Shown in pieces: positions 12,301 to 27,300 of a stretch of 64,000 nucleotides of DNA. A program made the position numbers and the translations under genes. Positions within the stretch are counted from its first letter, which is position 1; every line of letters begins with the position of its first letter. The notes below the pieces were generated by a model. It worked only from the letters and a program-made list of their open reading frames with translations. It had not been told where the DNA came from and did not search any database. This DNA comes from Cyclina sinensis (lineage: Eukaryota > Mollusca > Bivalvia > Venerida > Veneridae). The stretch covers positions 1 through 64,000 of the forward strand of contig JAAONU010000048.1 in assembly GCA_012932295.1 (NCBI GenBank). The letters are read 5' to 3'.

Positions 12301-15300
12301 CCTGCCTGCATATATTTTTCCACTCACTTTTGACCATTAGTTTTTGTTTTCAGCCAATATAACTTGAATAATCGCATGATTGGACAAATTCTAAATATCT
12401 AGCAAAATTAAAATGAAACTTATTTTGTTTTCTTTTTAAGTATGTTTCGTTTGCATTGCTGGACGCTTGTCTTAAGCATTTACTTATAATTATTATATCG
12501 TTGTCATCCACTATTTCGATAATTCGTTAAAAACACTAATGAAAAAATGTAATAACTAACTCATATATTACACATTTTATTTATTTGTTTATGTATTTTA
12601 TTTATATTTATTTTCTGTTTATTGGAACGTAAATATAACTTTGAAATACAATGACTTTCAAATACCTATACACTGTGTCAAGATAAAAGAAAGTCATATT
12701 ACAATACACAAGTTTAAAAAATCTCTGCAATGTTTTTTTTAGTGTAATTGATTAGGGATCGGTTACAAAAGACCTGTTGGTATCGACCTTTTAATCTGTG
12801 CACACTTAACCTGTGTCAATTAACGTCAATTAACAGTTGGACCTGTCAGTTTGTATATTCGAAAGCGGACCGCGGTAATTAATTGACAAGTATACACGCG
12901 TCGGTGGTGATCCAGCGTCATGCAGCTGTCGTCTGCTTTTTATGCTGATAAAAAAAAAAAAATTGAATCTGAAATTGAAATACGCGAATTTAGGACTGCG
13001 CGAACGTACATTTTTTGCCGTTTGCGCGAAATTTCATCCCAGCGAATTTAAATGATTTTAAAATTATTTCAAAATCCATCCTTCACTGAAGTTATGGACT
13101 GGACAAAAAGCAGATGGACAGACAGATGGATGGATGGACAAAACTATATGCCTCCCTTCAGGGGAATAAACACTGTACTCAACACCTGCACTCCATCAGA
13201 ATCAATCAACTTACTAACAACATTTTACAAACTATGGGGTAAAAGAGAGACTGTGAGGTAAGAGGTTTTAAGTGTTACTGAATAAAGAAGCAAGTTAAAC
13301 CACTTTTTTTTCACTCTTAGAAACAATAATTACAGCAAATTCCAAGTGGAGGTCTAGGTTCCAAATACATGAAAAATACAAGTAAACAAGAGCTTTCACT
13401 GGAAATTGACCTATGCCCCCAAAATGTATCTTTGAAATGGAAGTGGTGTAAATATATAATTGAATATGCCTGTGGAAAAGAGATCACACAAAAAATAGAA
13501 CATGAACTGAAGGTAAATAGTAAAGTAATGTTTTTCTGCTTCAGATTCTTACATGAATAATTATCAATGAAATAGAAAGCTGTGAGTTTGGCCCTGAATA
13601 TGAACAATATTGTTTTATTCCCAACCCCTACTGATGTTTTATATATAACAAGGCTTGGTGACAACATTCTGGTTTCAATAAAATCCCCCAAATGGTTTTG
13701 GAAATGTAGCTTGGACAAGATTTTAATATAGAAGTTATAGTACAAAATGACTAAGGGCCAATAACACTGCCCAAAATAATCTGACAAGAAACTCCTGACA
13801 AACCGAGCGGAATCTCCTGATGACATGCACAACAAGGCTTGGTGACAAACATTCCTGTTAAGTTTCAATGAAATCCCTCAAGCAGTTTTGGAGACGAAGC
13901 AAGGACAAGATTTTACCGGACAGACGGACGTCCTGAAGGATGGAGGGACAGTGAGATTACTATATGCCTCGATTCGGGGGCATAAAAATAGACATCATGG
14001 AGAACACACAATTTATCATAACTTAATTCTTTGTTCTTAAAATAATCCACAAACCTTGTCAAAATTGATATATTCATCTTGAACCTTGACGAGCCCTCCT
14101 TCCACTCTTTTTCCTGGGGGTTTACAGGGATCAAACACAAACTTGATCCCTGATACTTGAGGAAATCTACCCTCTAGTTTAGGGTACTGAGACACACCAT
14201 TCTCTAACGCTGCAATCACACCTTTTCCTGAATAATAAAATCTTACTCTGATCCAACTGCCAAGATACCGATGAATTAGAAAAAAAACACCAAAAAACAC
14301 TATCACCACTGCTGAAATGTGTAACAGTTGGAAGCTCACTGAATGGAATGCTGCTGTGTGATAAAAAAAATTCTTTGGTGCTACCCTGTTAAGAACAAAA
14401 GATGCAATACAATAAACAATATGGTTTTAACAGGTCTGTTGCCATTCTGAAAAATCTTATTTCAACCGTCCAAGTATTCTATTATTTTTGTTGTGTTTAA
14501 AGGGTAACTAGAAATATTCAAATGTGATATTAAACTCTGAAATCTTATTACACAATGTACAATGTCACTATCACCTTCACAATGGTATTCAGCCATAATA
14601 TGAAAGACAGATGAAGTATTTTGTGTTTATATAGACTATTCTTACTGTTAAATTCGTAAATAACTGTACCTGAACAAGATATTTCTGACTTACAAGTCTC
14701 TGGCATCATAAACTCACTCTGAAAGAGTGTACATCAGCTGTAGCTTACCCTAATCTTTCCTTAGCAGGGCTGAGAGTTTAAACAAGAGGGCCATGATGGC
14801 CCTGAATCGCTCACCTGATAGACCATGAAACGATATTGTAGACATAATGAGGAGAGAATTGGTGAAAGAAGGGCATGTGTCCACACTTGCTGATTGGTGA
14901 AGTTTTAACTTTACATGAACTGTTTTAATAATTTCCAGTTTACCTCATTTCGTCTAGATGATAAATACATGGAAAATGTTAACATTTCAAAGTCATTAGA
15001 CTTTCGATACATTTTTTTTTTCTTTGTAAGTTAACATGAAACTATTGTATGAAGTACAAATTGAAATATGGATATCTGAAACAGGTGTAATGTTTTCATT
15101 TTGGCTGAAGGTAGTTTCCTTCAGAAATGTACAGTCTAGAAGTGACTTTTGTGTTAGGGTATATGCTATTTTGAGACAGTATTTAAGTTACATAATGGTA
15201 TGCAGTTAACCTGTGTTGGTAAATTCTGTACCAGTACAGAATTTGAGAGCACGTTATGACACACAAGATAGGTGATCCACAGACCATGGACTGTACGTAC

Positions 15301-18300
15301 TGAACTCAGCAGTTGGGAAGACCGAAGCAAACTTTGCAGACTAAGATCAGATGGCTATATAAACTATATATAAAATGAATTGACTATGGGGCGGGGTCAA
15401 TTTGACCCCGGGGATCATGATTTGAGCAAACTTGGTTAAGGTCTACTAGGTCATGCTACATGCAAAATTTCTAAGCTCTAGGCTTTCTGGTTCTGGAGTA
15501 GAAGATTTTTTGAAGTTTTTCCTATATAAACTCTATATAAAATCAACTGACCCCCAGGCGGGGTCAATTTGACCCCGGGGATCATGATTTGAGCAAACTT
15601 GGTAGAAGTCTACTAGTTAATGCTACATGCAAAATATCTAAGCTCCAGGCCTGCAGTTCTGGAGAAGAAGATTTTTGAAGTTTTTCCTATATAAACTATA
15701 TATAAAATGAATTGACTATGGGGCGGGGTCAATTTGACCCCGGGGATCATGATTTAAGCAAACTTGGTAAAGGTCTACTAGGTAATGCTACATGCAAAAT
15801 ATCTAAGCTCCAGGCTTTGTGGTTCTGGAGAAGAAGATTTTTGATGTTTTTCCTATATAAACTCTATATAAAATCAATTGACCCCCGGGCGGGGTCAACT
15901 TGACCCCGGGGATCATGATTTGAGCAAACTTGGTAGAAGTCTACTAGGTAATGCTACATGCAAAATATCTAAGCTCCAGGCTTTGTGGTTCTGGAGAAGA
16001 AGATTTTTGAAGTTTTTCCTATATAAACTCTATATAAAATCAATTGACCCCCGGGGCGGGGTCAATCTGACCCCGGGGATCATGATTTGAGCAAACTTGG
16101 TTAAGGTCTACTTGGTTATGCTACATGCAAAATATCTAAGCTCTAGCCTTTGTGGTTCTGGAGAAGAAGATTTTTGAAGTTTTTCCTATATAAACTCTAT
16201 ATAAAATTAACTGACCCCCGGGCGGGATCAACTTGACCCCGGGGATCATGATTTGAGCAAACTTGGTAGAAGTCTACTAGTTAATGCTACATGCAAAATA
16301 TCTAAGCGCCAGGCTTTGTGGTTCTGGAGAAGAAGATTTTTGAAGTTTTTCCTATATAAATTCTAAGTAAAATCTATTTACCCCCGGGGCTGAACCAGTT
16401 TGACCCCGGAAGTCATGATTTGAGCAAACTTGACAGAGGTCCCCTAGATGATGCTTCATACCAAATATGAAAGCTCTGGGCCTTGTTATTTCAGACAAGA
16501 AGATTTTTGAAATTTCCATTTTAAAAACACCTTTTAGGGCCTCACAGCCATATTGTGCATTGGACCGGAACCATTTGAGCAAACTTGGTAAAGGGACATC
16601 TAAGGACCATTAGTATGAAGTTATTTTAAAATTGGGCCAGGGGTTTAGGAGGAGATGTCATTTAAAGAAAATGTTGACGACGGACGACGGACGACGGACG
16701 GACGCCGGACACAAGGGTATCCTAATAGCTCACTCTGTCACTGCGTGACAGGTGAGCTAAAAAAAAGAGGGCCATGATGGCCCTGTATCGCTCACCTGGA
16801 TATGACTGCTTTTAACAAAGTTGCCATGGACCTGGTTAATTGACCCCAGATGACCCATATTCGAACTTGACCTATAAATTATTGAAACAATCTTTCTGAC
16901 AATTTTTTAGGTTATTTGGACTGAAAATGTAGCCTCCAGAGTGTTTATAAAGTTTTTCGATATTTGGGCTCGGTGACCTAGTTTTTGACTCCAGATGACC
17001 TATATTCAAACTTGAGCTAGAAATCATAGAAGCAACCTTTCTGATAAATTTTCAGGTTATTTGGAATTAAAATCTTAACTCTAGAGTGTTAACATGTTTT
17101 TTTCCATATTTGTGCTCTGTGACCTAGTTTTTGATCAAAAATGACCCATATTAGTACTTGAGCTAGAAATCATCAGAATAACCTGTCTGACAAATTTCCA
17201 GGATATTTGGACTGTAAATGTAACCTTTTGAGTGTTAAAATTGTTTTTACATTTTAGGGCTCTGTGACCTAGTTTTTGATCTCAGATGACCCATATCCAA
17301 ATCTGAGCTAGAAATCATCAAAACAATCTGTCTGACAAGTTCCAGGATATTTGGACTGAAAAGTAGCTTCTGGAGTGTTAAAATGGTTTTTACATTTTAG
17401 GGCTCTGTGACCTAGTTTTTGATCCTAGATGACCCATATCCAAATCTGAGCTAGAAATCAATGAAACAACCTTTCTTACAAATTTCAAGGATATTTGGAC
17501 TGAAAATGTAACCTCTACAGCATTAACAAGTTTTTTCTACTTTTGGGCTCTGTGACCTAGTGTTTGAACCCAGATAACCCATATTCAAAACTGAGCTTGA
17601 AATCATTGAAACAATCTTTCTGACAAATTTCAAGGTTATTTGGACTGAAAATGTTACCTCTAGAGTGTTTACAATGTTTTTCCATATTTGGGGTCTGTGG
17701 CATCGTTTTTGATCCCAGATGACCTATATTAGAATCTGAGCTAGAAATCATTTTAACAACCTTTCTGGCAAATTTAGAGAATATTTGGACAGAAAAAGTA
17801 GCTTCTAGAGTGTTAAGTTTTTTTTCTACTTTTGGGCTCTGTGACCTTGTTTTTGACTCCAGATAACCCATATTCAAATTTAACCTAGAAATCATTGAAA
17901 CAACCTTTCTGACAGATTTCCAAATTATTTGGACTGACAAGAGGGCCATCATGGACCTGTATCACTCACCTGAATATGACTGCTTTTAACAAAGTTGCTA
18001 TGGACCTGGTTAACTGACCCAAGATGACCCATATTCGAACTTGACCTTGAAATTATTGAAACAATCTTTCTGACAAATTTTTAGGTTATTTGGACTGAAA
18101 ATGTAGTCTCTAGAGTGTTAACAAGGTTTTTCAATTTTAGGGCTCTGTGACCTAGTTTTTGATCCCAGATGATCCATATCCAAACCTGAGCTAGAAATCA
18201 CCAAAACAACCTTTCTGACAAATTTTCAGGACATTTGGACTGAAAATGTAGCCTCTACAGTGTTTACAAAGTTTTTCGATATTTGGGCTCTGTGACCTAG

Positions 18301-21300
18301 TTTTTGACTCCAGATGACCCATGTTCAAACTGAGCAAGAAATCATAGAAGCAACCTTTCTGACAAATTTTCAGGTTATTTGGAATTAAAATGTTAACTCT
18401 AGAGTGTTAACAAGATTTCCATATTTGGGCTCTGTGACATAGTTTTTGACCAAAGATGACCCATATTAGTACTTGAGCTAGAAATCATCAAAACAACATG
18501 TCTGACAAATTTCCAGGATATTTGACTGAAAATATAACATCTGGAGTGTTAAAATGGTTTTTACATTTTTAGACTCTGTGACCTAGTTTTGGATCCCAGA
18601 TGACCCATATCCAAACTTGAGCTAGAAATCATTGAAACAACCTTTCTGACAAATTTTAAGGATATTTGGACTACAAATGTAACCTCTAGAGCATTAATAA
18701 GGTTTTTCTACATTTTGGCCCTAAGACCTAGTTTTTGACCCCAGATAACCCATATTCAAAACTGTGCTAGAAATCATTGAAACAATTTTTCTGACAAATT
18801 TCAAGGTTATCTGGACTGAAAATGTTACCTCTAGAGTGTTTACAAGGTTTCTCCATATTTGGGGTCTGTGACCTAGTTTTTTGACCAAGATGACACATAT
18901 TCGAACTTGAGCTAGAAATCAAAGAAACAACCTGTCTGACAAATTTCAAGATTATTTGGACTGAAAAGTAGCTTATAGAATGTTAAAAAGTATTTTTCTA
19001 TTTTTGGGCTCTGTGACCTAGTTTTTGACTCCAGATGACCCATATTCAAATTTAACCTAGAAATCATTGAAGCAACCTTTCTGACAGATTTTCATGTTAT
19101 TTGGACTGAAAATGTAACCTCTAGAGTGTGAAAAAGGTTTTTCCATATTTAGGGTCTGTGACCTAGTTTCTGACCCCAGATGACCCATATTCAACCTGGG
19201 CTAGAAATCAAAACAACCTTTCTGACAAATTCATGGGATTTTTTGACTGAAAATGTAACCTCTAGAGTATCTACAAAGTTTTTTGATATTTGGGCTCTGT
19301 GACATAGTTTTTGAACCCAGATGACCCATATTCGAATTTGAGCTAGATATTATAGAAACAACCTGTCTGACAAATATCCAGATTATTTAGACTGAAAATG
19401 TTACCTCTCCTACAAGAAGATTTTCAAAGTTTTCCCTATATAACTCTATGTAAAATCAACTGACTCCTGGGGTGGGGTCAGTTTTGACCCCAGAATCATA
19501 ATTTGAAGAAACTTCGTAGAGGTCCACTAGATAATGCTTCATACCAAATATCTAAGCTCCAGGCCTTGTGGTTTCAGAGAAGATTTTTAAAGATCCAACT
19601 TTAAAGATCTGTTTTTAGCTGCAGTGACCCAGCAAAGCAATGGACCGGAACCATTTGAACAACCTTGGTAGAGCTTCATTTAAGGAACATCCCAGGCAAG
19701 TTTCATTAAATTTGGCCTAGTTGTTTCAGAGGAGATGTCGTTTGAATGAATTGTGGATGAAAGACGAACGATGGACAACCACCGATCCTAAAAGCTCACA
19801 TGAGCACACTACGTGCTCAGGTGAGCTAAAAAGGACAATTTAAAGACATACTAGTCCATTTCTGTCACTGGCTTAACTGAACAAGAGGGCCATGATGGCC
19901 CTGGATTGCTAACCTGAGTACTTTGCCTGAGGGTCTACAGTTAAGCAAACATCAGATGCAACATTACATTTTCTAACTGAAGATATTCAAAGATCTCATA
20001 TTTTATACAAGAAGAAGATTTTCAAAGTTTTCCCTATGTAAAATAAGTTGACCCCGGGGCAGGGCCAAATTTGACCCCAGGTAGAGGTCCACAAGACAAT
20101 GCTACATGTACATACCAAATATTAGATCTCTGGGCCTTGTGGTTTCAGACAAGAAGATTTTTAAAGTTTTACTATATAAGCCTATGTAAAATCCATTGAC
20201 ACCCAGGTAGGGGCCAAATTTGTCCCAAAGGCTTAATTTGAACAAACTTGGTAGAGGTCCACACAACATTGCTACATACCAAATCTTAAGGCTCAGGGCC
20301 TTCTGGTTTCAGACAAGACGATTTTTAGTTTCACTATGTTAAATCAGTTGACCCCCGGGGCAGGGCCAAATTTGACCCCAGGGGCAAAATTTGAACAAAT
20401 TTGGTAAAGGTTCACTAGACTATGTCCCATGCCAAATCTTAAAACTCAGGGCCTTGTGGTTTCAGACAAGAAGATTTTTAAAGTTTCACTTTATAAGCCT
20501 ATGTTAAATCAACTGGCCAAATTTGACCCCAGGGGTATAATTTGAACAAACTTGATAGAGGTCTACTAGACAATGCTACATACCAAATCTTAAGGCTCTG
20601 GGCCTTGTGGCTTCAGACAAGAAGATTTTCAAAGTTTTTCCTTTAAGTTGCCATAGCAACCAGAGATCTTGATGGAATTAAATTCTTTGAACAACTTTGG
20701 TAGAGCTTCAGGCAAGGAACATCCCAGGCAATTTTCATCAAAATTGGCCCAGAGGTTTCAGAGGAGATGTCGTTTGAATGAAACTGTTGACGGACGATGG
20801 ACAAATTGTGATCACAATAGCTCACCATGAGCCAAAGGCTCAGATGAGCTAAAAATGGACAAGTTCATTTTGAACATCAACCTTTACTTTCCTGGTAGCA
20901 ATTTTTTTGAATTTTGTGAGTAGTGAATTCTGATCATGGTTGGCACTTTATACTCTGATATATTCACATTAATAACACTGTAAATGATCATTAAGTTCAT
21001 TTTAAAAATAAAGCCAGGTTAGGTTTAACTTACTGAGGTGGGGAAATAAGGATTTTTTCAATCCAATCAATGAAGAAGTAAGGGTCTTGGAAATCTGATG
21101 CTTCAACTACTATTATTACCTACCTGAGATTTCTATAACACACAATGGATCCACTAACGGCAGTATAGTAAGAAGATCACGTAATCTGAACTCCCCTTTC
21201 TGATGTATCCTATCAGATCTAAAAGTTCCCGAGTTCATTATACAAATATCAGCTGGCACTGCCTCTAGGATGATGTCCGTTACAAAATTTCCTACAAAAC

Positions 21301-24300
21301 GAAAAAGTAATTTACTGGTACATGTTTATGATGAAAAAGAAAAAAGAGGGGATGTGTTTTTTTTTCCAATTACAAATTAAAGAAGACCAATTCTTAACTG
21401 CAAAATTCTAGTTTTTGAAGTTTACGCAAACATTGAATAACAAGAGCTGTCATAGGACAGCGCGCTCGACTATTCTCAGTACTTGACACTGAAGGGTTAT
21501 AAAACCTTATAAAGTCAAAATTCACACAAAATCCTTGACAAAGTTACCTCCTCTTGGGGGAGGAGGGGGTTGAAGGTGTACGGGTAGTCAAGTACCTATG
21601 TATTAAAAAAAAAAAAAAAATCCTGCGGGGGGGGGGGGGGGGGGGGCGTGGGCTCCTCTAGCAAAATGAGGTTATGAAAGTGAAAAAGTATTGTATGTTT
21701 AGAGGCAATAATAACTTAATATACATACTACCTTGCCACATACTTTAACCATATTTTTAAGTCTAAAAAGGGGCCATAATTCATAGAAAATACCTGTATT
21801 TGACTAAGATCATAATTTTTAAAGTATAGTAAGTTTTTAAGGCTAAACATCACAATCATTAGTTTAACAGAAATTTTAAATCCAAAGTGTCTGATAAAAG
21901 GATACACAGATTTATTAGGGTAAGTTCATGAATGTAAAAATCAAGCATAAAATGCAAGTACATGTATAAAAGTTGTTTGTTTACTAAAGTTTGTTTACCA
22001 ACCTTAATGAGATAATCATGCATTGTTATTCCCATTGGCTTAACGGAAATTCAAGGAGAGCAATTTATTTCCACTGTGGATACCAGTAACCAGATCTTAT
22101 GAAGATATCTGATACCTGTACTTAGTCACAATATAACAGTAAGTTCTTTCTGTTGAATATACTGTTCATAAAATGTTGAGATTTTTTTTCAGTATTTTCC
22201 GGGGGACTGCTTTGGGGGAGAGGGTAATGGGTATATATTTTTTTAAAAATCTGGCAGGGGGATTGAAGTGGGCAGCGGGGGGGGGGGGGGAAAGGGGGGA
22301 GTACTTACCCATCTCAAGTCAGTTAATATTTTATTTCAAGCTTAAGACGTTTTTTTTCCTATTTATAAGTATAAGCAAAAACAAGTGACCCCTGGGGGTG
22401 GGGCTAACTGTAACCCGAGAGACATGGGTACCAACAACCTTTGCAGGGGTCTTGCTGGTGATCAAGTATTCCAAGTTTGAATGGAATATCTTAGACACTT
22501 TTTGAGAAATGGACAAAAATTTCTAAGTCAAAAACAGGCCATAATTCACACACAATGCTTGACACAGTTATCTCCTCTTGTGAGCAGACTAAGCTCTTGA
22601 TGGTAAACAAGAATTGTAAGTTTCAGGCCTATCTCTGCAAGGGAAAGGTGAGAAGTACTACCTTGCCCAAAAACTTTAACCAAATTTCTAAGTCGAAAAG
22701 AGGCCATAATTCACACAAAATGCTTGACACAGTTATATCCTCTTCTGATTAGACTAAGATCTTGAGGGTAAACTAGTATTGTATGTTTCAGGGCTATACC
22801 TGCAAGGGAAAGGTGACTATTACTACCTTGCCCAAAAACTTTAACCAAATTTCTAAGTCGAAAAGAGGCCATAATTCACACAAAATGCTTCACACAGTTA
22901 TCCCCTTATCTCATTAGACTATGACTTTGAGGTATGAAACCACCAATTCAGTCTCCTGGAGCTCAAAAAATGGTACCCGCATCATGGCGGCTAGAAATAG
23001 TTCTCAGTTTTCTTGGCTATTTTTAACATTTTTGCCCTAACCTGTGTATTTTTTTTGCTGGAATCATTTTGTTTGACTATTTCTGATAGTGTGGTAGCAA
23101 TTTTATGCTCATATGCATTCAGAATAGAATTCACAATGTGAAATTGTTTCACATACCCCAATCTGAAAATTAGCTGAGATTTTTTGTTAATTTTATGGGT
23201 AAGTTCACATGAGCAGAAATATCTTTCTTTTTTGAAACACAACCCCCACTTTTCTTGCTATTTTTCATGAGTACAGATATAGATCTACAAGAATATGTAA
23301 GTTAAAGCTATTTAAAAAAGGTTTTGCTATGTTTTACATATGAACTTTATGAATTTTATATAGAATAAAGAAGGAATCAATTTGGTGGTTTCACACCTTG
23401 AGGGAAAACTAGTATTGTATGTTTCAGGCCTATATCTGCAAAGGAAAGGCGACTAGTACAACCTTGCCCAAAAACTTTAACCAAATTTCTAAGTCGAAAA
23501 GTGCCCATAATTCATTCAAAATGCTTGACAGAGTTACCTCCTCTTGTTAGTAGAGTAAGCTGTTGATGGTAAACAAGTATTGTAAGTTTCAGGGCTATAT
23601 CTGCAAGGGTTAGGTGACAAGTACTACCTTGCCCAAAAACTTTAACCAAATTTCTAAGTCCAAAAGTGGCCATAATTCATACAAAATGCTTGACAGAGTT
23701 ACCTCCTCTTGTTAGTAAAGAAAGCTGTTGATGGTAAACAAGTATTGTAAGTTTCAGGGCTATATCTGCAAGGGTTAGGTGAATAATGTTACCTTGCCAA
23801 AAAACTTTAACCTGAACCAACGCCAGGGCAAGAACTATAGCCCTCCTTATTCTTCGAATAGTTGAGCTAAAAATGATTTTGATGCAGAAAAAAAACTCAG
23901 TAAGGCCTCATAAGTTCATTCTGAAAAGCTTTCTTCTGGACATTAAAAAAACCCCAAAGACTGATCTGAGAAAGCTGATGTACCTATTAAGGAAATGCAT
24001 ATTCAGTGACTTAGATTTACAGTTTAAACATTATTACAAACAAAAAGTGTTTCTTTAAATGCCAACAGACCTGTTTTTCCCATAGAATTGCATGTTTTAT
24101 TGTGTTTTTTATTCTTTGCAAAAAGTACTGAAGGGACTCATCACTCCTTTTGTGGTACATCAAAACTTCATCCTATCATGATATTAACTGTATTGCAACT
24201 AACATAACAAGAGCTATCACTAAATGTGATTAATATCCCCGCAAGACTGCTTCAGAACTGAGGAAGTTATCAGTAACAGAAAACTTTGTAAAAGAATTGA

Positions 24301-27300
24301 AATTGTTATGGTTGTGGGCAATTAAAGATAGTTGTGGTTCTTGTACAATGCATTTCCTGTCATTGTGCTTGACCATTTGTGAAGTTGCACTGAATTCCAA
24401 CCAGTAGTTTTCAAGCTATGCTCCACAAAAAGAAAATGAACAAAGGGCAATAACTCTGCAAATAGTGAATATAGAGTTATGATTCTTGAACACTGCACTT
24501 TCTCTTATTGTGCTTCACCATTGTTTGAAGTTGCACTCAATTCCAACTAGCAGTTTTCAAGTAATGTTCTGGACTAGGAAAAGCAACAAAGGGCAATAAC
24601 TCTTCAAATAGTGAAGATGGAGCTATGATTCTTGAACAATGCACTTTCTTTGCTTGTGCTTGACCATTGTTTGAAGTTGCATTAAATTCCAACCATACAT
24701 AAGTTATGCTACGGACATGGAAATCCAACAAATGGCAATAACTCTGCAAACAGTGAAGATGTAGTTATAGCTCTTTTACACAGCACTTCCTGTCAATGTG
24801 CTTGATCACTGTATGAAGTTGCACTGAATTCCAACCATTACTTTTCAAGTTATGCTCCAGACAGGGAAAACTAACCAAGAGCAATAACTCTGCAAATAGT
24901 GAAGATGGACTTATAATTCTAGAACACTGCACTTCTTCTCATTTTGCTTGACCATTGTATGAAGTTGCACTGAATTCTAACCAGCAGTTTTCAAGTTATG
25001 CTCCAGACAAGTGAAAGCAACAAAGGGCAATAACTGTGCAAATAGTTAAGAAAGGGTTATAGCTCTTGTACAATGCATATCCATTCATTGTGCTTGACCA
25101 TTGTATGAAGTTGCATTGAATTCCAACCAGTAGTTTTTAAGCTATGCTCCAGACAAGGAAAACGAACAAAGTGCAATCACTCTGCAAAAAGTGAAGATAG
25201 AGTTATAGCTCTTGTACACTGTACTTCCTTTCGTTGTGCTTGACCATTGTATGAAGTTGGACTGAATTTCAACTATTAGTTTTCAAGCTATGCTCCAGAA
25301 AAGATAAAGAACAAAGGGCAATAACTCTGCAAATAGTGAAGATAGAGTTATGATTCTTGGACACTGCACTTCCTCTCATTGTGCTTGACCATTGTATGAA
25401 GTTGCATTGAATTCCAACCATTAGTTTTCAAGTTATGCTCTGGACCGCCCGACCGACCTATTGACTGACCAACCACCTGATGACTCCTATATACCCCCGA
25501 AACAAAGTTATAAAAATACTTGATGTATCATACCAATGGTGATAATTTCACCAACTTACACAATTCTAATCTTTAATCTCATTTTACTTTCAGAAACATT
25601 TTCTGTTCAGCCATTCATAAAAAGACACAGTACAATTGTAACCTCAAATTACCTAAATTAGTTTCCATGGTTCTTACAGATGCAAACCTTCCATCCATTG
25701 ATACACCCATATTTCCTAGATATTCATCCATTTTACTGTCTATGTTAGCTGAAAAGTAAAATCTAGGTATACGAAAAGATCTTTATACATTCCCTGTTAA
25801 GCTGATTTGACATAATCAGGAGTGGATCTGTGGTCTAATGACAACACTCAAGATTTGTAATCAAAAAGTTTATTGTCTTCTGGTTGGAACATCAATGTTT
25901 CTGTATAAAACAATGAACATATAAAAGAAACAGGAAAATTTTCAGAATTAGATGTCTGTATATTTTGCAACAGCCCAAAAAATGTTTCAACTAAACCCAG
26001 TTTAGGACGTGTCAGTCATATGAGTAACTGGAACCAAAAATAAATAATCTTATACTATTATAGATCAAAGCACACAGAGTACTGTCAGAAGACAAAGTTA
26101 AAATGTGTGAAGATTGCACTGCACCCATGTGATAAGAATCATATCAATTCCTTCAACTGGTTTTTAGATATGCTCTAGAAAAGCATAATTTCAACATAAA
26201 ATTAAAGTAGATAATCCAAAAATGAACCAAGGTAGAGTCATTGTTCGGACTTCCTTGTCACTAAAGTGTTACCATTGTATAAGTATAAACTCTGAGTTGT
26301 GACATATAGATGTGACGTGAGACACCACGGTCATTTGAGACTCTAATAAGAGCATCGCATGCAGTGCCAACACCCGTATGTTATGGGCAACAACATAATA
26401 AAATTAATTTCAAGAATGTTATGGTGCTATTCAATAAGTGCTGTTATGCACTTCACTTAAGATGAATAATTTTGTGATTGTGAATGTTCAAGATATTAGT
26501 ATTTATACAAAAGTTGAAAATGGGGGCATAACTCTAGCACTGATTACTTAGTAATGTCTCTTGTGTACAGATGTGCCTTGTCCGCAGAGGCAAGTATGTT
26601 GTCCCCAGTAACAAGTATGCCAAGAATTGAGTACAATATTTTTTAGAGTTTCAAAATTTTCTTTAACAATAACCAATTTTAAAGGTCATGTGACAAGACT
26701 ATAGCAAATAAAATAAAATAAGATAAGAAAAAACGTGTTTTTGATGATCGGCTGTTTCCGTTTCGACATCGGTAGTTTCCGCCACAATTTTTGGCTGTGA
26801 CGTAGATTTATCCCTACTGTACCAGGCAGCAGTGCAGAATTACACTGCTCATAACACATCTGTTTTTAAATTAAAAAATAACACTAAACCACAAGTGCAA
26901 GAAACACGATAAAGGCACACTTATAAAAATAACATGCTTTAAATTGTAAATTAAATAGAATAATGTGATTACTTCTCGATTTTTATAAGTAAATTCAAAC
27001 TTTGTGCCGGGAGAACGGGTTGTAATTTTACCTTAATAAATATTAATAAATATTCCAATTTCTTCCATGTTGTGGTTCTATATATAACTATCTCCTCCAC
27101 GTTTTTACATGCTGCGTAACACTTCCTCACTTGATGTTTACTTCATAAACAAATTCTTTTTCATTTAAGTGTAGTAAAATTGAAGTGAATTTAGTTAATG
27201 TGTTAACATTTGTTTCACTGGAATGGAAATTCACACTACAGTGTATTTTCATGTTGGGATATTGTTGGAAAAATAACAATATGGCATGTCCATCAAAGTA

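Noticed and set aside
13317..13868. 183-codon minus-strand frame
   Set aside because: It lies mainly inside a pearl-type element, has no recognisable domain, and has hydrophobic low-complexity composition.
17557..17952. 131-codon minus-strand frame with repeated FSVQI/ISSS..MGHLGSKTRSQ segments
   Set aside because: It is the translation of the gacctagtttttgacc repeat; the same peptide recurs at 18767-18949 and 33197-33442 in the same repeat.
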